Assembly (NCBI RefSeq): GCF_047495875.1
Contig: NC_092460.1
Span: 2,914,001-2,978,000 of the forward strand
Reading direction: 5' to 3'
DNA from: Pithys albifrons albifrons
Taxonomy: Eukaryota; Chordata; Aves; Passeriformes; Thamnophilidae
DNA length: 64,000 bases
Shown here in pieces: positions 35,985 through 47,600 of the stretch (the first letter of the stretch is position 1; every line of letters begins with the position of its first letter). Position numbers and translations under genes: made by a program. The notes under the pieces were generated by a model. That model was given only the letters and a program-made list of their open reading frames with translations, did not search any database and was not told the origin of the DNA.

Positions 35985-37075
35985 CCCAAATCATGGCCAT
36001 GGGAGTTTCTCCTGAATCATGCCCATGGGAGTTTGCCCCAAATCATGGCCATGGGAGGCTGCCCCAAATCATGGCCATGGGAGTTTGCCCCAAATCATGG
36101 CCATGGGAGTTTGTTCCAAATCATGGCCATGGGAGCTTCTCCCAAATCATGGCCCATGGGAGTTTGTCCCAAATTATGGCCATGGGAGTTTGTTCCAAAT
36201 CATGGCCATGGGAGTTTGCCCCAAATCATGGCCATGGAAGTTTCTCCCAAGTCATGCCCATGGGAGGTTGCCCCAAATCATGGCCATGGGAGTTTGCCCC
36301 AAATCATGGCCATGGGAGTTTGTCCCAAATCATGGCATGGGAGTTTGCCCCAAATCATGGCCATGGGAGTTTCTCCCAAATCATGGCCATGGGAGTTTGT
36401 CCCAAATCATGGCCATGGGAGTTTCTCCCAAATCATGGCCATGGGAGTTTGTCCCAAATCATGGCCATGGGAATTTCTCCCAAATCATGGCCATGGGAGT
36501 TTCTCCCAAATCATGGCCATGGGAGTTTGCCCCCAGTCATGGCCATGGGAGTTTCTCCCAAATCATGGCCATGGGAGTTTCTCCCAAATTATGGCCATGG
36601 GAGTTTCTCCCAAATCATGGCCCATGGGAGTTTGCCCCAAATCATGGCCATGGGAGTTTCTCCCAAATCATGGCCACGGGAGTTTGCCCCAAATCATGGC
36701 CATGGGAGTTTCTCCCAAATCATGGCCATGGGAGTTTCTCCCAAATCATGGCCATGGGAGTTTGTCCCAGATCATGGCCATGGGAGTTTCTCCCAAGTCA
36801 TGCCCATGGGAGGTTGCCCCCAATCATGGCCATGGGATTTTGCCCCAAATCATGGCCGTGGAAGTTTCTCCCAAATCATGGCCATGGGAGTTTGTCCCAG
36901 ATCATGGCCATGGGTGTTTGCCCCAAATCATGGCCATGGGAGTTTGTCCCAAATCATGGCCATGGGAGGTTGCCCCAAATCATGGCCATGGGAGTTTCTC
37001 CCAAATCATGGCCATGGGAGTTTGCCCCAAATCATGGCCATGGGAGGTTCTCCCAAATCATGGCCATGGGAGTTT
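35985..37075. repeat. 26-bp minisatellite, about 42 units
   Basis: The unit has GTTTGCCCCAAATCATGG plus CCATGGGA (26 bp), or GTTTCTCCC instead of GTTTGCCCC. Each unit holds the self-complementary 10-mer CATGGCCATG. With a period of 26 and no stops in the unit, all three plus-strand frames stay open (432, 387 and 357 codons), so these are not evidence of genes. Confidence 0.98.
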
Positions 37076-39030
37076 ATATTGTCTATATTTAATTTGAAGA
37101 GCCTGATGGCATTTATTGACATTTCCCTTTTTCCTTATTTTTAACCCTGGAAAACCCATTTTTTTCCTTGATGGGGTCAAGACCCTGAGCAGTGCAAAGG
37201 CCACCTCTCTGTGCATGGATGGATTTGAAGCCACCAGGAATAAGGTCAAAGAGGTGGGAGGAACAGAGAAAATTTGGATAAGCTGTCCAGGAGGAAGACA
37301 AAGTGCAGAAATAATGAGAAGATAACTCCTCCTCTTCCTGAGCAGTAAAGAGCCTTGGAGATTTGGGAGAAGGAAGCAGGAAAACTCAGCTATTGACAGT
37401 GAAGCTGCTGTAAATTGGGATTTTACACCACCTGATAAGTAGGGAGCTACCAACAGACCTGGTTGTTCCTCCAGCACCTGGAAAAATCAAGCAGTGCCTG
37501 TGTCTCTCCTTATCTGAGCTCTGCAACCTGTATTTCTCCTGCATCCCTAAGCTGGATAATAGAAAAGGTTGGAAAAAATGGCTTTTGCAATGTATTCATG
37601 ATTAAATTATTCCTTGCATTACAGCACTGGATAAAATCCACAAGCCCTCACTGAGAGAGGAGAGAAAGGAGGGACTAGAGAGGCAGAGAGATGAGGTGAC
37701 TGGCACTGCAACCTGGTGGAGAACCAAACAACAGTCTGAGGGGCATCTCAGGGATGCTTAACACAGAAATATTATAATAAAACTAAAACAAAATCTTCCC
37801 CCAATATGATATCATGGCAACCCATTTTGCAGAGCAGCTCCAGAGGGAGCAGCAGGAGCAGCCCTAGGAGGGAAACTTGGGAGAGTTTTGGTGTGAAGAG
37901 ATAATTATTTGATTTGGTTGAACACTTTGAACAGTTCTGTTCATTTGAACTCCTCTAAATCTTGCCCAGATCTTTCATTCAGAAAGTGAGTGCTCTTTCT
38001 TAACACACTCACATCAAATAATGTTTGGATTTCAGCAGCAGCATCAGGAGTTGCTTTTCATACATCCCCGTAGCAAGTACACAGAACTTAAAGTAACGAT
38101 CTCTGAGTTTATCTTCATCACCCTTCTTGCCTCTGGTGTTCTGCTTAGATCAGATTATCTCATTTAAATAGCAATGGGTTATGGAAATTAAAAAAAAAGG
38201 CCTAATCTGTTGCCTTGCTGTGTCACTGTGAGTGCTTTGCTCTATTTTATGTTGTCGCTTAAGGCACTTGTGAGAAAACCCCAAAGACCCTCGTTGAGTC
38301 ACATAAAAAAAGCTCTGCTGGAAAATAAGGGTTGGAGGGAAAATTATTCTTTCCATAAAAAAGGGAATATAGAGGGTAGTTTGATTTCTGAGTGATTGAA
38401 TTACCATTTTGGGGAGGGTAATAAAACCCAGCTCTGCAGTACAGGACATTTAAGCCTTCGATTTAAAATTAATTTATAGGTCAAAATCATTTTCATTCTC
38501 CATGTCAGGTAGAACTGAGGCAGGAACAAGGAAGAAATGACTGACCAATGTCATTTTACAACCTGAATTACCTCTCCAAGCCCAGCCCACAAAACTGCTC
38601 AGCTCAGGCTCAGCACCAGTCCCTGATTTTCCCACTCGGTCCTGTTACTCCTCAATTGATGTGAACCATCCCTGTGATAAATCAAAGGAGTTTTGCCCAT
38701 AACTGCACTTGGACTGTTCCCATCAAACATATTTCAGAATGTCACGCAGTGAAAACCAGCAGAGCTCCACTGAAATCCAGGGAGTTCATTTATACCCAGG
38801 TATAAATTAACTTATCTCACTGAAGCTTTTGCTGTTCCTTTAATTGGCAGCAGGATCAGGACAAAAGGGCCCTTGTGATCTGCTCCTGGGGCCTGGGATA
38901 GGGAATATTTAATTTTTTATCTATTTTTAAATCATCCAAACCTTGAACTTGTGCATGTCAAAGGGAGCTCCTGGGATCTTTTAACTCAGCTGGCTCAGGA
39001 CACTGGTCTAGTTAAGAGCTGATCCTTCAG
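37076..39030. other. Single-copy intron stretch, no gene seen
   Basis: AT-rich, no splice-flanked open frame and no repeat family recognised. Confidence 0.6.
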
Positions 39031-39031
39031 C

Positions 39032-39506
39032 AAGAATGATGAAGATGTCAAAAAGGTTGGAACATGGAAGGTTTGTGGCAAAAAAAAAAGAAGGAAAAGA
39101 TTATATTTGGAGATAGAAAACATGGATGTAAAAATATCTTGTCTGTCACCAGGTTGTGGTGCTCCTTCAGTGGTTCATATTCCAGGATCACCACCTATTT
39201 CTACAGCTGCTTAAAGCAATCAAGAAATTACAGAGGAATTCTGTGCTCAAAAGGATTGGGAAATGAGGATGAAGATGACAAAATATTTGGAACATGGAAG
39301 GTTTCTGGTAAAAAAAAAAAAAGAAGGAAAAGTTTATATTTGGAGATAGAAAACATGGATGTAAAAATATCTTGTCTGTCACCAGGTTGTGGTGCTCCTT
39401 CAGTGGTTCATATTCCAGGATCACCACCTATTTCTACAGCTGCTTAAAGCAATCAAGAGATTACAGAGGAATTCTGTGCTCAAAAGGATTGGGAAATGAG
39501 GAAATG
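39032..39506. repeat. 230-bp tandem duplication
   Basis: Two copies with a 230-bp period (GGAACATGGAAGG at about 39059 and 39289), differing mainly in the length of an A run and a few bases; a third copy breaks off after ATTGGGAAATGAGG. About 1 kb downstream (intron side) of CNTN6 exon A. Confidence 0.95.
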
Positions 39507-40423
39507 AAAGGAAATATTGGGGTCCTAAGCAAGTGGTTGTTGTGTTTAGTTCAGCAAGTCTGGCACTGCTTCCTTGAGATATTTTATACATTCCAACATG
39601 AAGTCCTTAAAATGTTGGTTGTTGGCTACTGAAATAGGCATTTGGTGTTGATTTACCAGAAAGTCTGATCCTGAGATGTACATTTTTTATCCTGAGATTT
39701 ACATTTCACATTGAGATAAAAGGGCATGGAGTTTAATTTAAATTGTTTTTTAATACCCCACTGAAGTCTGCACTCTGCTCTGCTCCTTCCCTTCAAACAG
39801 CTGCTGACTCAGGCACTACATCATTAATTTAAGTATCATTTGAGGTTACTTTAATACAATTTCCTCCTAAGTACATGAGTAATATCCTGGCTATTTAGAG
39901 TTCAATACATTAATTGCAGACAAAAAAAAAGTCAGTTGTGGTGGTTTCTATCACAGCCAAGTGTGAGGGGTCAGTTCATCCCCAAATTCCTTACAACCTC
40001 CAAGAGTGCAGTTCCCACTCTGTGCCTGTCTTCACATTTTCTTTCATTTTTGTGCATTTTTATCCTGATAGTCCTTATTCAACACCCCCAAACTGGGCTG
40101 GTTTTCAGTCCAGGTGGGTGATCTTGTGTTCCAGAAATGTCTCTCATGGATGTTGTCCCCCCAGGTAACAATTATATTTTTTTTCTCAGTGTTACAGCTT
40201 AGACTATTTTTTCAAACTCTTATCTGGATTCCTCCTTTCTGATGATCTTGAAACGTGTTTTCTTGGTTCAGTGTTGCTTCCAAGGAAAGCATGTCCTAAT
40301 GAAAAGCTCACCTGTTCATACAAGGAAGTCCTGTTAGTTTGGGTAATTGCTTCTCCTTTCTTGCAGAATTATGACACTGATATGGATTTATCAATCCCGA
40401 GCACTAATAGTGGAACATTTTAC

Positions 40424-40478
40424 CTGTGCTGCAGCTCATGAATGGCAGCAGACTGATTAGTTTCCATAGCAACACCAT
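40424..40478 (-). CDS. CNTN6: CNTN6 first coding exon (signal peptide), partial gene
   Basis: This is the start of contactin-6 (NB-3), a GPI-anchored neuronal adhesion protein of six Ig and four fibronectin III domains. Read on the minus strand, 18 codons begin MVLLWKLISLLP, a hydrophobic signal peptide resembling the human CNTN6 start (LLWKL then LLP). The last base is the first of a Gly codon, followed by donor GTAAAA. An in-frame TGA lies 15 nt upstream of the ATG, so this is the first in-frame Met; the context GAG-ATG-G is strong (G at -3 and +4). The exon ends in the phase that exon B needs, 24.4 kb downstream. CNTN4 is the closest alternative, but the signal peptide and Ig1 exon fit CNTN6 better. 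The family assignment is from memory of the proteins, not a search. Confidence 0.88.
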
Positions 40479-40510
40479 CTCCACTCTCCAAGGTCAAAAA
40501 TTCCTCCCAT
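40457..40510 (-). promoter_or_regulatory. uORF overlapping the CNTN6 start codon
   Basis: An ATG 32 nt before the CNTN6 ATG opens a 17-codon frame that ends with TAA at 40457-40459, inside the signal-peptide coding region and in another frame. Its context (TTGG-ATG-G) has a +4 G and a -3 T, so it is moderate. An overlapping uORF normally lowers initiation at the main ATG. Whether ribosomes use it is unknown. Confidence 0.55.
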
Positions 40511-40561
40511 CCAATCAGTGGAAGAAAGTAAAGTGTTTCTTCCTGTGACTGCCTTGATATT
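40479..40561 (-). other. CNTN6: CNTN6 5' UTR part of the first coding exon
   Basis: On the minus strand a run of about 12 T followed by GCAG forms a strong 3' splice site just above 40561. The exon therefore starts here with 83 nt of untranslated leader before the ATG. This implies at least one further non-coding exon upstream (higher coordinates), which I cannot place with confidence. The leader contains one upstream ATG (40508-40510) that opens a short overlapping uORF. Confidence 0.75.
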
Positions 40562-40949
40562 CTGCAAAAAAAAAAAACAGGAAGAGATAGTGAGTAATTA
40601 AAGTAGAGACTCCACACAAATACCCCAAATTGCCCCGTGTAAAATCACCTTCTCCTGCACCATTTGGAGACTCAGATACTAAAAATGCAATAAATAGCAT
40701 CAAAATAATTCCAGATTAACACAAAGCTGCAAGGAGATGACTGAAAGCCAGAGGTGCTGTGGAGTTCCCTCCATCCCTTCCACGTGGGACAGAGATCATC
40801 TGCATAGGAGGGAGTTTCTCCAAGCAGGAAAGTAAAATCTTCCTGTGGTTCCTCTGCCACATTTGCTGGGGTAGAAGAAAAGGTGTTGGCAAAAATGGGC
40901 TCTCTTAGTTCCTAAATGTTCAGCACACTTCATGATGCTCCTTGTCCCA

Positions 40950-41370
40950 TCCCAGGGCTGGAGCACCTCTCCTCTGGAGCCAGGCTGGGAGAGCTGGGGG
41001 GGAGAGGAGAAGGTTCCAGGGAGACCTGAGAGCCTCTTCCAGTTCCTAGAGGGACTCCAAGAGAGCTGGAGAGGCACCTGGGACAAGGACTGGAGTGACA
41101 GGACACAGGGAATGGCTTTAAGCTGAAGGACTGCAGATTTTCATGGGATATTGGGGAGGAATTCCTGGCTGGGAGGGTGGGCAGGCCCTGGCACAGGTTG
41201 GGCAGAGAAGCTGTGGCTGCCCCAGCCCTGGAAGTGTCCCAGGCCAGGCTGGACAGGGCTTGGAGCACCCTGGGCTGGTGGGAGGTGTCCCTGCCCATGG
41301 CAGGGGGTGGAACTGAGTGAACTTTAAGGTCCTTCCAACCCAAACCATTCCATTATTCCCTGATTCCTTA
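40950..41370 (+). mobile_element. CR1 LINE fragment, older subfamily
   Basis: GGCTGGAGCACCTCTCCT, GGAGTGACAGGACACAGGGA, GAGGAATTCCTGGCTGGGAG, CCCATGGCAGGGGGTGG and CCAACCCAAACCATTCC follow CR1 order. It starts about 390 bp upstream of CNTN6 exon A, antisense to the gene. Confidence 0.9.
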
Positions 41371-42044
41371 GTGGTCTGGCTTCTGAACCCAGAAATGACC
41401 CTTTGGTGAATGTGTTGGAACAGGAGCAGGTACTGATGGAAAATGGGATCTCAGGGGGAGCAGAAGGGAACACAAGTCCCATCTAAACCATGTGATAAAA
41501 TCACCTTTCCTGTGCTGAGCTTTATTCTTCAGAAATGAAACATCCCCCATAAGGATTTACATAACAATTCCATTTAATTTCCTCTGACATTTCAGTCAAC
41601 ACATGATGAATTAAGCCAGGAAAAAGTGTCTGTTTGGCCTGTACTCCCAAAGGGCAAAGGAATAATTTACTGTTGGGAATCAGTTCATAAAGCAGCTGAA
41701 ACCAGAAATCACTTAATCAAATGAGTTTACAAAATTGTGAAATCATTCCAAACCTTTTAAGTGCTGAGAATTTTCCACTGAGAAATTACATTTATGATCC
41801 ACATTTATAGATCTATATTCTCTTCTCACTTGTCTCATTTTTCATACCAGTGTGAAAAGCTTTCAGACAAGATTGCCCTGAACCCTGATACGAGTGAAGA
41901 TGGTTTGGGGAAGATTAAGGAATTCAACATTTTGGAAGTCATCCCAGTTCTGTTCACAATTTTTTATAAACTTCACCTTCCATTGCAGGTGGTCTCAGGG
42001 GAGACTCTTCTAAACTGCTGAACAACTGCAAGTTGCCATTTCAG

Positions 42045-43081
42045 GGTAGGGTGCTGGTGAATGGAGCTGCATCCAGCTGGTGGCCAGTCACCAGTGGTGT
42101 TCCCCAGGGGTCTGTGCTGGGCCCAGTCCTGTTTAACAACTTTAGTGATGATTTAGATGAGGAGATTGAGTCCATCAGCAGCAAATTTGCTGATGACACC
42201 AAGCTGGGAGGGAGTGTCGACCTGCTGGAAGGCAGGAGGGCTCTGCAGAGGGATCTGGAGAGACTGGAGAGATGGGCTGGTTCCAATGGGATGGAGTTCA
42301 ACAAGGCCAAGTGCAGGTCCTGCCCTTTGGCCACCCCAACCCCCTGCAGTGCTCCAGGCTGGGCACAGAGTGGCTGGAGAGCAGCCAGGCAGAGGGACCT
42401 GGGGGGACTGAGGGACAGGAAGCTCAACAGGAGCCACCAGTGTGCCCAGGTGGCCAAGAAGGCCAATGGGATCCTGGCCTGGATCCAAACTAGCGTGGCC
42501 AGCAGGCCCAGGGCAGTGACCCTTCCCCTGGACTCTGCCTTGGGGAGGCCACACCTTGAGTGTTGTGTTCAGTTCTGGGCCCCTCAGTTCAGAAAGGACA
42601 TTGAGGGGCTGGAGCGGGGCCAGAGAAGAGCAACGAGGCTGGAGAAGGGACTGGAGCACAAGTGATGTGGGGAGAGGCTGAGGGAGCTGGGGGTGTTCAG
42701 CCTGGAGAAGAGGAGGCTCAGAGGTGACCTCAGCACTGTCTGGAACTGCCTGAAGGGAAGTTGTGGCCAGGTGGGGGTTGGTCTCTTCTCCCAGGCACTC
42801 AGCAATAGGACAAGGGGGCACGATGGGCTCAAGCTCTGCCAGGGGAAATTGAAGTTGGAGAGCAGAAAAATCTTCTTTGCAGAGAGAGTGCTCAGGCATT
42901 GGAATGGGCTGCCCAGAGAGGGGGTGGATTCCCCATCCCTGGAGGTTTTTAACCTGAGCTTGGCCGTGGCACTGAGTGCCATGATCTGGTGAAGGGACTG
43001 GAGTTGGACCAAGGGTTGGACTCGATGATCTTGGAGGTCTTTTCCAACCCAATCCATTCTATGATTCTGTGATTCGATGAA
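42045..43081 (+). mobile_element. CR1 LINE, young, with part of the reverse transcriptase
   Basis: A 1.04-kb 3' piece. Its frame is intact through [19 protein letters not shown] and FADDTKLGG (ADD catalytic motif) for 210 codons, then ends at a premature TGA where related copies have TGC (42664). Ends with CCATTCTATGATTCTGTGAT. 5'-truncated, not autonomous. Confidence 0.95.
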
Positions 43082-43399
43082 ACCTTGACAAGCTTCTAAG
43101 GTTTGGAAAAAAAGGATTGAGAAAACAGAGTTTCTTTGCCCTTTTTTGGTGTCCTCCTTCACACACATCTGGGGTCTCCTGAAGCACATTTGCATCCTTT
43201 GGAAGAGTTTGAAAGGAAAAGTCTTTAAAAACTACCAAATCATGATTTTGTCTGAGCAGAATCAGAGAACAATGAGCTGGGTGGCACCTTCAGCCATCAA
43301 TCCTGCCCCCAGCACCAGGAACTGCACTCAAAAAAGCCTCAATAAATATTCACTTTGTGTTTAATACTTTTGGGTGGCTCTCTTAAATACTTGAATTCA

Positions 43400-43545
43400 G
43401 TTCAGGTTCCACTCTAACCCTTTCTTTAAACCACCTGTCGATACTGGAGGTGGGCATTGATTATTTCTACTTAAGTGTAAAGCCTCACACTTTGCCTTAT
43501 TGAATCCCATCATATTTATTTCATACCTTTCCCCTTGCTTGTCAA
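43400..43545 (-). mobile_element. Ancient degenerate CR1/L2-like LINE fragment
   Basis: On the minus strand one frame reads GFNKAKCEALHLSRNNQ, matching the region just after the reverse transcriptase core of CR1/L3/L2 elements (typically FN..KC..LHLGRNN). The flanks no longer align, so it is much older than the other CR1 copies. Chance similarity is possible. Confidence 0.5.
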
Positions 43546-44085
43546 TATTTATCTCAGAGCTGCTGTGCACATCTCTGATATTTAAGACAAAAAAAGCCCC
43601 CCACACTTTACCCTTTTTTCCCTTTGTCTTTCCTAAACCGAATGCTCAAAATGTTAATTAGAAGTTTAATTATTTCCTTAATGTTAATTCATCCTATAGT
43701 AATTTTGTGGCTTTCCCCATGTCCCACTTTTACCTTTTTTTCTTACTAAAAGTTACCAGGAGTGAAAAGACTCCCCAAAAACCCCCAGGACTTGAGTGTC
43801 CCACTGGGTGAGGAGCCTCAAATTGTCCATTTACTGACAAATCATCTCTCTGGGTGCCAACGTTTGCTGGTAGGAGATAAAACCCAGAATTTCTCTGCAA
43901 TTTCTCCTTTCTTGCTGAAGTTCCTGCAATGAGTTTTGCACATTCCCACGTGTTGGCATTTCTATTTTCATTCACCTCCTGTGCTGGGTGTTTTTCTGGG
44001 CTTGTTTTTCTTGCCATGGACAGAGACATTTCCCTGTGCTGCCCACGCTGGTCCCACCCAACTCCTTTTGCTCAAGAGCTCTCAA

Positions 44086-47000
44086 AACTCTCCTTTTTTT
44101 TTTTTTTTCTGATCCTTCTACATTTGTCGTGTGAATTATTTTGTGCAGATCACCTGAAATCCTTTTTAAGGGTTGCCAAAGAAAGTTATGGCTCAAAGGG
44201 AATTATTTACACCCTCCAGGGTTACTCACTTTATTCCTGGAGGGAACAGTCTGAACAACAAAAAATAACCCATAAAAGCCAATTAACTGAGCATATCCAG
44301 GGTTTTCCAAGATATTTGCACCCTCTTGCAGGGACAGATCCTTCCACAAACCTCCCTGTTTTCCATTCTCTTCCCTGATCTCTCCTTTTCCTGATCATTC
44401 CACATTTGGTGTGTGAATTATTTTGTGCAGATCACCTGAAGTCCCTTATAAAGGTTCCAGAGTTGCCAAAGAAAATGGTGATTCAAAGGAAGTGGATTTA
44501 CACCCTCCAGGGTTACTCATGGACTTCCCAAGGGGAATGTCCTGAACAATAAAAAATAGCCATAAAAGCCAATTAACTGACCATATCCAGGGTTTTCCAA
44601 GATATTTGCACTCTCTTGCAGGGATGGATCCTTCCACAAACCTCCCTGTTTTCCATTCTCTTCCCTGATCTCTCCTTTTTCTGATCATTCCACATTTGGT
44701 GTGTGAATTATTTTGTGCAGATCACCTGAAATCCCTTTTAAAGGTTCCAGAGTTGCCAAAGAAAATGGTGATTTAAAGAAAGTGGATTTACACCCTCCAG
44801 GGTTACTCATGGACTTCCAGAGGGAAATATCCTGAACAACAAAAATAACCCATAAAAGCCAATTAACTGACCATATCCAGAGTTTTCCAAGATCTTTTCA
44901 CTCTCTTGCAGGGACAGAGCCTTCTGAAAACCTCCCTGTTTTCCATTCTCTTCCCTGATCTCTCAAACATGTCCTTTTTTTGATCATTCCACATTTGGTG
45001 TGTGAATTATTTTGTGCAGATCACCTGAAGTCCCTTTTAAAGGTTCCAGAGTTATGAAAGAAAATGGTGATTCAAAGGAAATGGATTTACACCCTCCAGG
45101 GTTACTCAATTCCTGGAGGGAACATTCTGAACAGCAAAAAATAGCCATAAAAGCCAATTAACTGACCATATCCAGGGGTTTCCAAGATGTTTTCACTCCC
45201 TTGCAGGGATGGATCCTTCTGAAAACCTCCCTGTTTTCTATTCTTTTCCCTGATCTCTCCTTTTTCTGATCATTCCACATTTGGTGTGTGAATTATTTCG
45301 TGCAGATCACCTGAAGTCCCTTATAAAGGTTCCAGAGTTGCCAAAGAAAATGGTGATTCAAAGGAAGTGGATTTACACCCTCCAGGGTTACTCATGGACT
45401 TCCCAAGGGGAATGTCCTGAACAATAAAAAATAACCATAAAAGCCAATTAACTGACCATATCCAGGGGTTTCCAAGATGTTTTCACTCTCTTGCAGGGAC
45501 AGATCCTTCCACAAACCTCCCTGTTTTCCATTCTCTTCCCTGATCTCTCAAACATGTCCTTTTTTGATCATTCCACATTTGGTGTGTGAATTATTTTGTG
45601 CAGATCACCTGAAGTCCCTTTTAAAGGTTCCAGAGTTGCCAAAGAAAATGGTGATTCAAAGGAAGTGGATTTACACCCTCCAGGGTTACTCATGGACTTC
45701 CCAACGGAAATATCCTGAACAACCAAAAACAACCCATAAAAGCCAATTAACTGACCATATCCAGGGTTTCCAAGATATTTGCACTCTCTTGCAGGGATGG
45801 ATCCTTTCACAAACCTCCCTGTTTTCCATTCTCTTCCCTGATCTCTCCTTTTCCTGATCATTCCACATTTGGTGTGTGAATTATTTTGTGCAGATCACCT
45901 GAAGTCCCTTTTAAAGGTTCCAGAGTTGCCAAAGAAAATGGTGATTCAAAGGAAGTGGATTTACACCCTCCAGGGTTACTCATGGACTTCCCAAGGGGAA
46001 TGTCCTGAACAATAAAAAATAGCCATAAAAGCCAATTAACTGACCATATCCAGGGGTTTCCAAGATATTTGCACTCTCTTGCAGGGATGGATCCTTCCAC
46101 AAACCTCCCTGTTTTCCATTCTCTTCCCTGATCTCTCCTTTTTCTGATCATTCCACATTTGGTGTGTGAATTATTTTGTGCAGATCACCTGAAATCCCTT
46201 TTAAAGGTTCCAGAGTTGCCAAAGAAAATGGTGATTTAAAGAAAGTGGATTTACACCCTCCAGGGTTACTCAATTCCTGGAGGGAACATTCTGAACAACA
46301 AAAAATAACCCATAAAAGCCAATTAACTGAGCATATCCAGGGTTTTGCAAGATATTTGCACTCTCTTGCAGGGATGGATCCTTCTGAAATCCTCCCTGTT
46401 TTCCATTCTCTTCCCTGATCTCTCAAACATGTCCTTTTTTCTGATCATTCCACATTTGGTGTGTGAATTATTTTGTGCAGATCACCTGAATTCCCTTTTA
46501 AAGGTTCCAGAGTTGCCAAAGAAAATGGTGATTCAAAGGAAGTGGATTTACACCCTCTAGGGTTACTCATGGACTTCCCAAGGGGAATATCCTGAACAAC
46601 CAAAAATAACCCATAAAAGCCAAATAACTGACCATATCCAGGGTTTTCCAAGATGTTTTCACTCTCTTGCAGGGATGGATCCTTCCACAAACCTCCCTGT
46701 TTTCCATTCTCTTCCCTGATCTCTCCTTTTTCTGATCATTCCACATTTGGTGTGTGAATTATTTTGTGCAGATCACCTGAAGTCCCTTTTAAAGGTTCCA
46801 GAGTTATCAAAGAAAATGGTGATTCAAAGGAAGTGGATTTACACCCTCCAGGGTTACTCAATTCCTGGAGGGAACATTCTGAACAGCAAAAAATAGCCAT
46901 AAAAGCCAATTAACTGACCATATCCAGGGGTTTCCAAGATGTTTTCACTCTCTTGCAGGGATGGATCCTTCTGAAAACCTCCCTGTTTTCTATTCTTTTC

Positions 47001-47600
47001 CCTGATCTCTCCTTTTCCTGATCATTCCACATTTGGTGTGTGAATTATTTTGTGCAGATCACCTGAAGTCCCTTTTAAAGGTTCCAGAGTTGCCAAAGAA
47101 AATGGTGATTCGAAGGAAATGGATTTACACCCTCCAGGGTTACTCATGGACTTCCCAAGGGGAATATCCTGAACAATAAAAAATAACCATAAAAGCCAAT
47201 TAACTGACCATATCCAGGGTTTCCAAGATGTTTTCACTCTCTTACAGGGACAGAGCCTTCCACAAACCTCCCTGTTTTCCATTCTCTTCCCTGATCTCTC
47301 AAACTTGTCCTTTTTCTGATCATTCCATATTTGGTGTGTGAATTATTTTGTGCAGATCACCTGAAGTCCCTTTTAAAGGTTCCAGAGTTGCCAAAGAAAA
47401 TGGTGATTCAAAGGAAATGGATTTACACCCTCCAGGGTTACTCATGGACTTCTAGAGGGAAATATCCTGAACAACCAAAAATAACCCATAAAAGCCAATT
47501 AACTGACCATATCCAGGGGTTTCCAAGATATTTGCACTCTCTTGCAGGGATGGATCCTTCTGAAATCCTCCCTGTTTTCTATTCTACTCCACTTGGGTTA
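44086..47600. repeat. ~290-bp tandem array, 12 units, 3.5 kb
   Basis: The word GTGTGAATTATTTTGTGCAG recurs at about 44129, 44411, 44701, 45000, 45286, 45584, 45874, 46164, 46461, 46752, 47038 and 47336, spacing 282-299 bp. Units share ATCACCTGAA, AAGGTTCCAGAGTTGCC, CACCCTCCAGGGTTACTCA and CTTGCAGGGATGGATCC. Unit types differ by AATTCCTGGAGGGAAC or ATGGACTTCCCAAGGGGAA and by an AAACATGTC insert. Minus-strand frames of about 97 codons recur. No similarity to a known family is apparent to me. Confidence 0.97.

Larger units (their letters stand above)
16012..40423 (-). other. CNTN6 intron between first and second coding exons
   Basis: A 24.4-kb intron (GTAAAA to TTTCACAG). It carries CR1 copies in both orientations, 21-bp, 16-bp and 26-bp arrays and an (AT)-rich block. 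Single-copy stretches without genes are 16021-18749, 18899-20139, 21564-22989, 23522-24644, 25669-27513, 27736-30111, 31393-32010, 32790-33336, 34958-35984, 37076-39030 and 39507-40423. T/G-rich runs occur near 16470-16510 and 16720-16750. Confidence 0.75.

Noticed and set aside
35799..37097. 432-codon frame with PNHGHGS repeats
   Set aside because: A 26-bp repeat keeps all three frames open; the reading is periodic every 26 residues as arithmetic predicts.
45568..46426. Operon-like set of small genes in the 290-bp array
   Set aside because: The organism is a bird, frames are broken in most units, and the peptides have no known relatives; listed only as a curiosity.
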